A stretch of DNA of 64,000 nt from Verrucomicrobiota bacterium. GTDB lineage: Bacteria; Verrucomicrobiota; Verrucomicrobiia; Opitutales; Opitutaceae. The notes under the pieces were generated by a model. The model saw only the letters and a program-made list of their open reading frames with translations, was not told the DNA's origin and searched no databases. Of the stretch, positions 7,767 through 15,471 are shown piece by piece; the first letter of the stretch is position 1; every line of letters begins with the position of its first letter. The DNA lies in assembly GCA_016235555.1 (NCBI GenBank), contig JACRKC010000004.1, forward strand, positions 1 through 64,000, given 5' to 3'. The position numbers were made by a program, and so were the translations under genes.

Positions 7767-8753
7767 TTAGCGTTGGAAGCGGGCGCCCGCGGGGTGGTTG
7801 CTACCGTGGATCTGCGAGTGGCAGTTCTGGCAGGAGCGGCCGATCATGCGGCTGTTGGGAGCGGCCCCGCCGCCGAGCAGCTGGCCGGCGTTGTAGAGAT
7901 TGGTCTGGTGATTCGTGTTGTCGTGGCACTGCTGGCACTGGAAGGGCCGCGCCACGGTCAGGAGCTTGTCGTGGTTGGAGCCGTGCGGGCTGTGGCAGGT
8001 GAGGCAGTTGTCCCGCACCGGGGCGTGTTCCCAGAGGAACGGTCCGCGTTTCTCGGCGTGGCAGTTGTAGCAGAGCTCGTTGACGGAGTCGGCCTTCATG
8101 AGGGCCTTCGCGGTGGAGCCGTGGGGATTGTGGCAATCGACGCACGACATCTTCCCCTCGGGCAGCGGCATGTGGGAGCGCTTGGCGAACTCGGCGCGCT
8201 GCTGTTGGTGGCAGGTGTAGCAGGTGTCGTTGATCGTCTGTTTTTTCAGCAAGCCGGCCTCGGAGACCTTGGCCATCGGGTTATGGCAGTCAGAACAAGC
8301 GAGCTGGTTGCGCGCGTGCGTGGAGCTGTCCCAGAACATGTGGTTGCCGCCGGAGTGGCATTGCATGCACTGCGCGTTTTGCGTCGCGACAGGCGTGCCC
8401 CATTCCTTGGTGAAGCCGACGAGCGAGGGGCGGTTCGCGGGATCGGAGGGATTTTTGAGATGGTTCGAGCCCGGGCCGTGGCAGGCCTCGCAGCTTTTTT
8501 GCTGGAGTTCGTTTTTCGGGTTCTTTCGGAAGATGTCGGCGTGCACCGTGTGGGTGAACTGCTTGTTCTGCGGTGCGTGGCAGGCGATGCACACGGCCTC
8601 ACCGACGTAGGTCGCGCCGCCGTTGAGGGCGGGCGTCGCGGCGGGGGTCGTGGGACGGGTTTGGGCGACGATACTCGAAACGAGAGCCACGGTGCCGAGG
8701 ATGGCGGCGGCTGCGCCGAAGCGCAGCGAGAGGAGGGGGAATCGCGATCTCAT
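7767..8753 (-). CDS. DmsE/MtrA-type decaheme c-type cytochrome
   Basis: 328 aa with signal peptide (FGAAAAILGTVALVSSIVAQ) and ten CXXCH heme motifs, in order CIACH, CEACH, CMQCH, CSDCH, CYTCH, CVDCH, CYNCH, CLTCH, CQQCH, CQNCH. Length, heme number and even spacing match the periplasmic MtrA/DmsE/PioA family, which sits inside an MtrB-type porin. The ATG at 8753 is preferred over an in-frame TTG at 8771 because it starts the signal peptide directly. It is the first gene of the operon cytochrome-barrel-cupredoxin. No surface decaheme (MtrC/OmcA) or CymA-like quinol oxidase is seen nearby. Confidence 0.93.
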   Translation of the reverse strand: MRSRFPLLSLRFGAAAAILGTVALVSSIVAQTRPTTPAATPALNGGATYVGEAVCIACHAPQNKQFTHTVHADIFRKNPKNELQQKSCEACHGPGSNHLKNPSDPANRPSLVGFTKEWGTPVATQNAQCMQCHSGGNHMFWDSSTHARNQLACSDCHNPMAKVSEAGLLKKQTINDTCYTCHQQQRAEFAKRSHMPLPEGKMSCVDCHNPHGSTAKALMKADSVNELCYNCHAEKRGPFLWEHAPVRDNCLTCHSPHGSNHDKLLTVARPFQCQQCHDNTNHQTNLYNAGQLLGGGAAPNSRMIGRSCQNCHSQIHGSNHPAGARFQR

Positions 8754-9000
8754 GGAGAATGGGAGGTTCAACGCGCCCGCGGCCGGGGCTCACCAGAGGA
8801 ACGAGCAACTGCCGTCCGCGTTTTCGACGCGGTGCCGGAGTCGCAACGAGGTGAGGCCGGGTATGGGCGCAAAGGGTGGTGCGCACAGCGTCGGCGCGCG
8901 GCGGCCGGGCGCGAAAACGAAACCGTAACGGCGTTGTTACGAAATCAGACCGGACACGGTGGAACGCGGGGGCGCAGCCGCCGGACTCCCGCGGTTTTCG

Positions 9001-10398
9001 TCACTCGCGCGGGATCACCCGGCCGAGGAGGAAGAATTTTCGCTCGGGATACCAAAGCACCGGCACGCCGTTGCGCACGGTCGAACTCGCGTAGAGCGCG
9101 AGATCGAGACGGCCGGCCGTGCCGGGTTTGCCGAGGCTCACTCCGTCGTGATCGAAGAAGAGCTGCGGCTCGCTGAACCACACGGGCTGCTCGGCGCCGG
9201 GTTGGAATTTGCCATGGACGAGATGGATGGGGCGGCGGTGAAAACCGGAATCCGTCGGGCCGTAGTTTTTATAGTGGCCGTCGTGGTTGTGGATGAAGAG
9301 CGCGTAGCGGCCGCTGCCGGCCGCGGGGCCGCCGAGGTCATACATCGGGCAGGGCGAGAGCGGATGGAGGAGCGGTTCGCCACCGTCGCGGCGCAACAAG
9401 CGGCGCGGCGCATCCCACGTCTCGCCGCCGTCGCGGCTCTGCGACCAGAATGGACTGCCGCTCGCCGTGCGCATCACGACGAACAGGCGGCCGTCGGGCA
9501 GCTTCACGACCGAGGGCTCCTGGCACGCGCTGACCGCCTCGTGCCCGGGGAACGGCACACTGAGGGCGCGCTCGTTGGCCATGAACCAACTGATCTTCAG
9601 GTCGGCGACGGCGGGGTTGTCGTCGACGTTTTCGAAGCGCATGAACTCGACGCGCGCGTCGGCTGACATCCACGACTTGGTCGGATTTTTCGTGACGGCG
9701 AAACTCGTCCAGCGCGTGAAGCCCGCGAAATATTTTCCGTCGGTGCCGAGACGCAGCGGGCGCTGCCAGCAGAGCATGTTGGGCGGCATGGTGGCGTCGG
9801 GATTGTCGCGATTGCTGCGCGGCACCGCGATGCGCTGCGGGGCGGACCACGTGGCGCCGCCGTCGTCGCTGGAAATGCCGTCGAGCCAGCCGGTGTGATG
9901 GGGGAAGTTGTCGTGTTTGCCGATGTGCTGGCTGTAGAGCACGTAGATGCGGCCGCGTTTGCTCACGAGCGGGTAGCCCCAGCTCGCCATGTGGCCGTCG
10001 CCGGGACGCTTCGGGCCGGCGATCACGCGTGGCTTGGTCCACGTTTTGCCGCCGTCGGGGCTGGTGGCGAAGGCGATGTGCTGGTCGGGCTGCGCTTCGG
10101 CGGAGCTTTGGGTCCATACGGCCATGAGCTGGTCGCGCGGGCCCTCGAACACGAGGAAGTGCTCGTTGCCGGTGTCGCTCACGATGTCGCCGCGCACCTC
10201 GGGCACGAAGACGACGAAGTCGGGCTTCGTCTTCGGGAGCTCGAGGGGGATGCGGCGGGAGAGCTCGGCGGCGTCCTTGATCACGTTGGCCGGAGGCGCG
10301 GGCGCGGCGGCTTTTTTCTTGGGGGCGGACGCGTCGGCGGCGGCGAGGGAAAGCGGCGCGAGGGCGAGCGACAGGACGACGAGGGCGGCGGATTTCAT
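9001..10398 (-). CDS. Secreted sialidase-like (BNR/Asp-box) beta-propeller protein
   Basis: 465 aa with signal peptide (MKSAALVVLSLALAPLSLAA) and a short Lys/Ala/Pro linker. Asp-box motifs SxDxGxxW appear as ATSPDGGKTW, GISSDDGGATW and SQSRDGGETW, marking a six-bladed propeller of the exo-alpha-sialidase superfamily. Such proteins hydrolyse or bind glycans, but Asp boxes alone do not prove sialidase activity and the substrate is unknown. The start at 10398 is chosen because it begins the signal peptide. It is divergent from the DUF3500 gene, with a family 2 REP between them. Confidence 0.85.
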   Translation of the reverse strand: MKSAALVVLSLALAPLSLAAADASAPKKKAAAPAPPANVIKDAAELSRRIPLELPKTKPDFVVFVPEVRGDIVSDTGNEHFLVFEGPRDQLMAVWTQSSAEAQPDQHIAFATSPDGGKTWTKPRVIAGPKRPGDGHMASWGYPLVSKRGRIYVLYSQHIGKHDNFPHHTGWLDGISSDDGGATWSAPQRIAVPRSNRDNPDATMPPNMLCWQRPLRLGTDGKYFAGFTRWTSFAVTKNPTKSWMSADARVEFMRFENVDDNPAVADLKISWFMANERALSVPFPGHEAVSACQEPSVVKLPDGRLFVVMRTASGSPFWSQSRDGGETWDAPRRLLRRDGGEPLLHPLSPCPMYDLGGPAAGSGRYALFIHNHDGHYKNYGPTDSGFHRRPIHLVHGKFQPGAEQPVWFSEPQLFFDHDGVSLGKPGTAGRLDLALYASSTVRNGVPVLWYPERKFFLLGRVIPRE

Positions 10399-10451
10399 GG
10401 CGGGGTGTGGCGCATTGACCTTGGGGCGCGGCTGGGTCAGGCAAGGGACGA

Positions 10452-10479
10452 AGCGCGTTGAGGTCAACGCGCTCCACCC
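10452..10479. repeat. REP family 2, single hairpin
   Basis: AGCGCGTTGAGGTCAACGCG followed by CTCCACCC. It lies nine bases before the ATG of the DUF3500 gene and within the divergent promoter region shared with the sialidase-like gene. Confidence 0.8.
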
Positions 10480-10487
10480 ACGATCCC

Positions 10488-11693
10488 ATGCACCCCAAAA
10501 TCATCGGCGCAGCCGCGGCTGCATTCCTCACCGTTCAGGCGTTGGCGCAGCCGGCACCGGCGGTGCCAAAAGACGAGACCCTGTTTCAACGCTTCCAGCG
10601 CCAGTCGCGCGAAGCGGAGCAGCGCGGACTGGCGGAGCCGTTCCGCGGCATCACCGCCGACGGCAAGGTCGAGCCCGGTTTGTTTGCGATCAAGTCGACG
10701 GGCGTGACGACGGAGCCGGTGCGGCAGGCCGCGGTGGCGTTTCTCGCGGGACTGACCGAGGCGCAGCGGGCGAAGACGAAGTTCCCGGTCGACGATGCCG
10801 AGTGGCGCAAATGGATGAACCAGCACTTCTACGTGCGACAGGGCGTGAGTTTTCTCGAGATGACGGAGCCGCAGCGCAAATCGGCGTTTGCCCTCATGCG
10901 CGCCGCGCTCAGCGCGAAAGGACTCAAGCTCTCGCAGGACATCATGAAGCTCAACCACACGCTCGGTGAGCTGAACAAAAACGATTTCGAGCAATACGGC
11001 GAGTGGCGCTACCACGTCACGGTGATGGGCGAGCCTTCGGCGACCAAGCCGTGGGGCTTCCAGGTCGACGGGCATCACCTCATCATCAATTATTTCGTGC
11101 TGCGCGACCAGGTCGTCATGACGCCGCTGTTCGTCGGCTCCGAGCCCGTGATCGCGACGGCGGGAAAATACCAGGGCGTGAGCATCCTCCAGGAAGAGCA
11201 GGCGCGCGGTCGCGACTTCCTGCTTTCGCTCGACGACGTGCAGCGGAAAAAGGCCGTGCTCGAGACGGCGAAGCCCGGCAACAACAACCAGACCGAGGCG
11301 TGGAAGGACAACGTCACGATGCCCTACGCCGGCGTGCGCGCGGCCGAGCTCACCGCCGCGCAACGCAAAGACCTGCTCGCGTTGATCGCGCTCTTCGTGG
11401 CCAACATGGACGACGGCCACGCGAAGGTGAAGATGTCCGAGGTCGAAGCGCACCTCGACCGCACGCACTTCGCGTGGATCGGCGGCAGCGCGGCGGACAG
11501 CGTCTACTACTACCGCATCCACAGCCCGGTGGTGCTGATCGAATTCGATCACCAGCGTCCGGCGGGGCTGCGGCACATCATGCCGCCGAACGTGCCGAAC
11601 AAGGAGCACATCCACGTGGTCGTGCGCACGCCGAATGGGAACGACTACGGCAAGGATCTCCTGCGGCAGCACCTGCTCGCGGAGAAGCACTGA
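10488..11693 (+). CDS. DUF3500 secreted protein
   Basis: 401 aa with signal peptide (KIIGAAAAAFLTVQALAQ). The body matches the DUF3500 family: an N-terminal helical region with repeated AFLAGLTEAQRAKTKFPVDD-like text, a central GFQVDGHHLIINYFVLRDQV block followed by a GSEP/Q-type loop, and a C-terminal half with YYYRIHSPVVLIEFDHQ and the His-rich KEHIHVVVRTPNGNDYG ending. The conserved His/Asp residues suggest a metal-dependent or hydrolase-like fold, but the family has no established activity I can cite. The ATG at 10488 is used because upstream codons fall in the REP element. Confidence 0.85.
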   Translation: MHPKIIGAAAAAFLTVQALAQPAPAVPKDETLFQRFQRQSREAEQRGLAEPFRGITADGKVEPGLFAIKSTGVTTEPVRQAAVAFLAGLTEAQRAKTKFPVDDAEWRKWMNQHFYVRQGVSFLEMTEPQRKSAFALMRAALSAKGLKLSQDIMKLNHTLGELNKNDFEQYGEWRYHVTVMGEPSATKPWGFQVDGHHLIINYFVLRDQVVMTPLFVGSEPVIATAGKYQGVSILQEEQARGRDFLLSLDDVQRKKAVLETAKPGNNNQTEAWKDNVTMPYAGVRAAELTAAQRKDLLALIALFVANMDDGHAKVKMSEVEAHLDRTHFAWIGGSAADSVYYYRIHSPVVLIEFDHQRPAGLRHIMPPNVPNKEHIHVVVRTPNGNDYGKDLLRQHLLAEKH

Positions 11694-11704
11694 GGCGGGG
11701 CCGA

Positions 11705-11822
11705 GGTGGAGCGCGTTGCCCTCAACGCGTTGGTTTAGAGGTGGGAGCGGGTTTACCCCGCGACTCGTCGGGGCGTATAGCCCCTCCCACAAAAAGTGCG
11801 TTGAGGGCAACGCGCTCCACCT
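11705..11822. repeat. Nested REP pairs (family 2 outside, GTGGGAGC pair inside)
   Basis: The outer pair is GTGGAGCGCGTTGCCCTCAACGCG from 11706 and its inverse ending near 11822. Nested between them at 11741-11790 is a second inverted pair with a different stem: GTGGGAGCGGGTTTACCCCG, and the inverse of GTGGGAGGGGCTATACGCCCC. Both units keep a GTGG foot. The whole occupies the gap between the convergent DUF3500 and phosphatase genes. Confidence 0.85.
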
Positions 11823-11942
11823 CGATCCGGCGGCGGCGGACGTCGAAATGGGTGGGAATGCCGTTGGTCGCGAAGTTCACACATGGCCCCACTCGGTTCC
11901 TCGGGTCTGCTCCCCGGCGGACAAACCGTCTCCTGCGCGATT

Positions 11943-12605
11943 TCAACTTTCCCAATACCGCTCGCGGGCGGGCACGCTCACGAGGTGGCGGCCGGGGAGG
12001 ATGCAGGCGGTGAGGGCGCCGCCCATCACGCAGGCGGTATCGAGGCCGAGGGACCATTTGCGGCGCGAGGGCTGCTCGCGCGGGGTGTGGCCGTAGATCA
12101 CGAAGGGCGGGCCATGCCAAATCTCCGACCAGTGCGGGGCACCGGGAAACTCGCTGCGCTTGTGCGGCTCGCCGTCGGGGCCGACCACCTGGATGCGCGT
12201 GACGACGCGCGCCGGCTGGCCCTGCCACGGCGTGCCGGGCAGGAAGCCACCGTGCACGCACACCGTTTCCTGTCCGCGCACCCGATACGTGAGCGGCATC
12301 GCGGCGAGGTAGGCCCACGCCTTGGCGTCGAGCTGCTTGAGCGTGTCGTAGTCGGATTTCTTGAGGTGCGTGGGGTCGCCGGTCTTGCGGTAGTTGAGCA
12401 GGCGCAACTCGTGGTTGCCGAGGAGCGCACAGTGCGCGTGCGCGCGGGCCAGTGCGATCACGCGGGCGCTGTCCGGGCCGCGGTTGACGAGATCGCCGAG
12501 GAGGATGAGGCGGTCGCGGGAGGTGAGGGCGAGTTTTTCGAGCAGCGCCTCGAATTCGCGGGCGCAGCCGTGGATGTCGCCGATCGCGATGGTCCGGCCG
12601 CTCAT
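11943..12605 (-). CDS. Metallophosphatase (ApaH/PrpE-like Ser/Thr phosphatase family)
   Basis: 220 aa. Calcineurin-like metal-binding motifs are complete and in order: GDIHG (residues 8-12), GDLVNRG, GNHE, a later HGG and YGHTP. This matches PPP-type bacterial phosphatases and diadenosine tetraphosphatases, and the substrate (phosphoprotein, Ap4A or other) cannot be told from sequence. The ATG at 12605 lies directly before the first motif, and the longer in-frame extension has no support. It is transcribed in the same direction as ppk1 upstream, with a REP pair between, so cotranscription is uncertain. Confidence 0.85.
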   Translation of the reverse strand: MSGRTIAIGDIHGCAREFEALLEKLALTSRDRLILLGDLVNRGPDSARVIALARAHAHCALLGNHELRLLNYRKTGDPTHLKKSDYDTLKQLDAKAWAYLAAMPLTYRVRGQETVCVHGGFLPGTPWQGQPARVVTRIQVVGPDGEPHKRSEFPGAPHWSEIWHGPPFVIYGHTPREQPSRRKWSLGLDTACVMGGALTACILPGRHLVSVPARERYWES

Positions 12606-12652
12606 GTGCGATGGGATCGATACCGCGAAGGTGGCTTCGCGTGGGTCGGGAA

Positions 12653-12711
12653 GTGGCACGGGTCTCCTGACCCGTGGCGCGGCAGATCACGGGTCGGGAG
12701 ACCCGTGCCAC
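12653..12711. repeat. REP family 4 pair (GTGGCACGGGTC hairpins)
   Basis: GTGGCACGGGTCTCCTGACC at 12653 is followed by its inverse ending GACCCGTGCCAC at about 12711. Each half is a hairpin with a 4-base loop. A second pair lies at 32370-32428. Confidence 0.85.
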
Positions 12712-12765
12712 GAACCGGGCGATGCTGTGCGAGGAACACGGCGGTCTTGGTCAAGGGCCCCGCGA

Positions 12766-14940
12766 TCATGACGCCGGTGCGGCGGCTTTCAAGGTGGTGG
12801 CGAGCGTGGCGGTGCGCACGCCGGCGGCGGCCATGAAGTATTTGTGCGCGCTGAACGGTTCCTGCCCGGCGGGGCGGGCGGGCGGGGCCTCGGTGCCGTC
12901 GGCGCGCAACTCGCGGGCATCGACGTTGTCGCGCAGCTCGGTGGCGAGGACTTCGGTGATGAGCGTCTTGCGCAGCTCGGGGTCGTAGATCGGGAAGACG
13001 CACTCGACGCGGCGGAAGAAATTGCGGGGCATCCAGTCGGCGCTGCCGCAGAAGACTTGGGGCGCGCCGCCGTTTTCGAAGTAGAAGATGCGCGCGTGCT
13101 CGAGGAAGCGCCCGACGAGGCTGCGGAGGCGGATGTTTTCGCTGAGACCTTTCTTCCCGGGGATGAGGCAGCAGGTGGCGCGCACGATGAGATCGATCTG
13201 CACACCGGCGGCGGAGGCGGCGTAGAGGCTGTCGATGGTCTCGGGGTCGACGAGCTTGTTCATCTTGGCGACGATGCGCGCGGGGCGGCCGGCGCGGGCG
13301 TGAGCGGTTTCGGCGGCGATGAGTTCCTGGATGCGCGGGTGGAGATTGAACGGCGCGACGAGCAGGTGCTGGAAATCCGGCGCGCGGCCGAGGCCGGTGA
13401 GCGAATTGAAGAGTTCGGCGACTTCGGCGGTAAGTTCGGGCCGGGCGGTGAAGAGGCTGAGGTCGGTGTAGAGACGGGCGGTCTTCGGGTTGTAGTTGCC
13501 GGTGCCGAGGTGGGCGTAGCGGCACAACTCGCTACCCTCGCGGCGGACGACGAGGCAGGCTTTGCAGTGGGTCTTCTGGCCGACGAAGCCGTAGACGACA
13601 TGCACGCCGGCTTCCTCGAGTTCGCGGGCCCACTTGATGTTGTTGGCTTCGTCGAAGCGCGCCATGAGCTCGACGAGCGCGGTCACCTGTTTGCCGGCCA
13701 TCGAGGCTTCGATGAGGGCGCTGACGACGGGCGAGTCGCCGCTGGTGCGGTAGAGCGTCTGCTTGATCGCGAGGACGTGGGGATCGCGGGCGGACTGCTC
13801 GATGAATTCGACGACGGGCGCGAACGAATCGTAGGGATGGTGGAGCAGGAGGTCGCGTTCGCGGATGGCGTCGAAGATGACCGGATGCGCGCGCACGGCG
13901 GCGCTTTCCGCGGGCACGAACGGGGGGAACTTCAAGTCGGGCCGGTCGAGCTGCTCGTAGAGGCTGAAGAGGCGGCCGAGGTTGAGCGGGCTCGGCAGGC
14001 GGAACGCGTTGGCGGGCGAGAGCCCGAGGTGGCTGCACAGCGCGGTGAACAGCGCTTCGTCGACGCCTTCCTCGATTTCGAGGCGCACGGCCTCGCCCCG
14101 GCGGAGGTTGCGGAGTTCCTCTTCGATTTTTTTGAGAAGGTTTTCCACCTCTTCATCGTCGATGTAGAGGTCGCTGTTGCGCGTGACGCGGAAGGCGTGG
14201 ACGCCGGCGACGGTGTAGCCGGGCGTGAGGCGCGCGGCGCAGAGCTTCATGATTTCGGAGAGGAAGATGAAGCGGCGCGGGCCGTTCTCGTGGGGCGCGA
14301 TTTCGACGATGCGCGGGAGGCTGCGCGGCACGGGCACGATCACCATGAGTTTCTCCGGCACCGCGGGGTCGGGTGGGTCGACCGCGACGAGGAGGTTGAG
14401 CGTCTTGTTGGCGAGCTGCGGAAACGGGTGGGCCTGATCGACCGCGAGCGGGGTGAGCACGGGCAGGACCTGCGCCTCGAAATAGGCCGAGAGCCAGGCG
14501 CGCTCGGTGTCGTCGAGCTGCGGGGCGGTGCGAAAGACGACGCTCTGTTCCGCGAGCCGCGGCGCGAGGTCGCCGTGCCAGCAAGCGGATTGGTCGGCGA
14601 CGAGGGCGCGGACGGTGCGGTAGATCCGGCGCAACTGCTCGCGCGGCGAGAGGCCGTCGATGCTGGTGACGGCGGTCTCGGAGTCGGCCTGTTGCATGAT
14701 GCCGGCCACGCGAATCTCGAAGAACTCGTCGAGGTTGGAGCTGACGATGGCGAGGAACTTGACGCGTTCGAGCAGGGGATTGGCGGGGTGGCGGGCCTGG
14801 TCGAGGACGCGGCGATTGAATGCCAGCCAGCTCTGCTCGCGATTGCCGTAGGGCGACTCGCCGGGCGCGGTGGACGCGGGCTTGCGGGCGGGTGCGGGGG
14901 CGACGCGGGGGAGCGGGGACTTGCGTTTGGAACGGTTCAC
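12766..14940 (-). CDS. ppk1: Polyphosphate kinase 1
   Basis: 724 aa, the usual length. It reversibly polymerises the gamma-phosphate of ATP into inorganic polyphosphate. After a basic leader (residues 1-25) come the N domain (SWLAFNRRVLDQARHPANPL, then SSNLDEFFEIRVAG), the head domain, and the two PLD-like catalytic domains, with KTHCK near residue 458 (phospho-accepting His) and YAHLGTGNYNPKTA just after. The C2 domain has ENIRLRSLVGRFLEHARIFY and SADWMPRNFFRRVE. All diagnostic motifs are intact. No exopolyphosphatase or pho genes adjoin it. Confidence 0.96.
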   Translation of the reverse strand: MNRSKRKSPLPRVAPAPARKPASTAPGESPYGNREQSWLAFNRRVLDQARHPANPLLERVKFLAIVSSNLDEFFEIRVAGIMQQADSETAVTSIDGLSPREQLRRIYRTVRALVADQSACWHGDLAPRLAEQSVVFRTAPQLDDTERAWLSAYFEAQVLPVLTPLAVDQAHPFPQLANKTLNLLVAVDPPDPAVPEKLMVIVPVPRSLPRIVEIAPHENGPRRFIFLSEIMKLCAARLTPGYTVAGVHAFRVTRNSDLYIDDEEVENLLKKIEEELRNLRRGEAVRLEIEEGVDEALFTALCSHLGLSPANAFRLPSPLNLGRLFSLYEQLDRPDLKFPPFVPAESAAVRAHPVIFDAIRERDLLLHHPYDSFAPVVEFIEQSARDPHVLAIKQTLYRTSGDSPVVSALIEASMAGKQVTALVELMARFDEANNIKWARELEEAGVHVVYGFVGQKTHCKACLVVRREGSELCRYAHLGTGNYNPKTARLYTDLSLFTARPELTAEVAELFNSLTGLGRAPDFQHLLVAPFNLHPRIQELIAAETAHARAGRPARIVAKMNKLVDPETIDSLYAASAAGVQIDLIVRATCCLIPGKKGLSENIRLRSLVGRFLEHARIFYFENGGAPQVFCGSADWMPRNFFRRVECVFPIYDPELRKTLITEVLATELRDNVDARELRADGTEAPPARPAGQEPFSAHKYFMAAAGVRTATLATTLKAAAPAS

Positions 14941-15150
14941 GAAAGATCGGGGGCGGACAGTGGCGCGGAGACGGGCGGCGTTCGAGCGGAATGCGGCGGC
15001 GTCACGAATTCGTCACGTAGCGTGGGTGCGGGCGGGCCGCGACGCAACGTTGGCGAGGCGGCCGTTCAGTGGGAGTGTCCGCCGTCGGCGGTCGCAGCCC
15101 GTCGCGACCACCAGGGCATCCGTTTGCCGGCCCCGGTTCCGGTCATACCC

Positions 15151-15173
15151 GGCCGCCTCACGGCGGCCGCTAC
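15151..15173. repeat. REP-like single hairpin with GTAG foot
   Basis: GGCCGCCTCACGGCGGCCGC followed by TAC reads on the other strand as GTAGCGGCCGCCGTGAGGCG: a 7-bp stem with a 4-base loop and a GTAG foot. No inverse partner is nearby. Confidence 0.65.
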
Positions 15174-15204
15174 GACGCACGACGTGGGACGCCCCGTCCA
15201 CGAC

Positions 15205-15393
15205 TCACAGGCCCCAGGAGGCTTTGACGGCGTTGTAGGTGGTGCGGTCGAGGTCGTTGAAGTCGACGCGGCGGTAGGACATCACGCGCGGCGTGAGGGG
15301 CGGAAAGCGGCCTTGGTTGAAGAGTTCGTTGAAGCCCCAGAGGCGGTTGGGGGCGTTGGAGCAGGTGCGCCAGTTGTAGGGGGCGCGCGATGG
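15205..15393 (-). pseudogene. Possible C-terminal gene remnant cut by a 26-bp repeat
   Basis: About 62 codons ending at TGA-side position 15205 read like real protein: APYNWRTCSNAPNRLWGFNE, then YRRVDFNDLDRTTYNAVKAS. Composition is not the Arg/Ala/Pro-rich text typical of shadow frames here. Upstream, the frame runs into the 15393-15418 repeat (which encodes ENPAAFV) and no start or signal peptide follows. I do not recognise the family. It could be the tail of a secreted protein truncated at the repeat. Confidence is low because the piece is short. Confidence 0.35.
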
Positions 15394-15418
15394 AACGAAT
15401 GCCGCCGGGTTTTCACAC
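15393..15418. repeat. 26-bp dispersed repeat, copy 1
   Basis: The sequence from GAACGAATGCCGCCGGGTTT through TCACAC is identical at 59109-59134. Exact conservation over 26 bp in unrelated contexts indicates a dispersed repeat. Confidence 0.8.
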
Positions 15419-15471
15419 GGGCTCGGAGACGGTGGGGCAGGTCGAGCTTCGGGCTGGAGAAGCACCGCTGG

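Larger units (their letters stand above)
14941..15471. other. 530-bp gap with REP-like sites and a gene remnant
   Basis: No complete gene is supported here. It holds a single GTAGCGGCCGCC hairpin (15151-15173), a 62-codon gene-like remnant on the minus strand (15205-15393) and a 26-bp sequence (15393-15418) that is repeated exactly at 59109-59134. Confidence 0.6.

Noticed and set aside
12844-15471. A very long plus-strand open frame opposite ppk1 that continues into the Ig-domain gene
   Set aside because: It is the mirror of ppk1 in a high-GC genome, with low-complexity Gly/Ala/Glu/Val composition. Only the part from 15472 has a signal peptide and recognisable domains.
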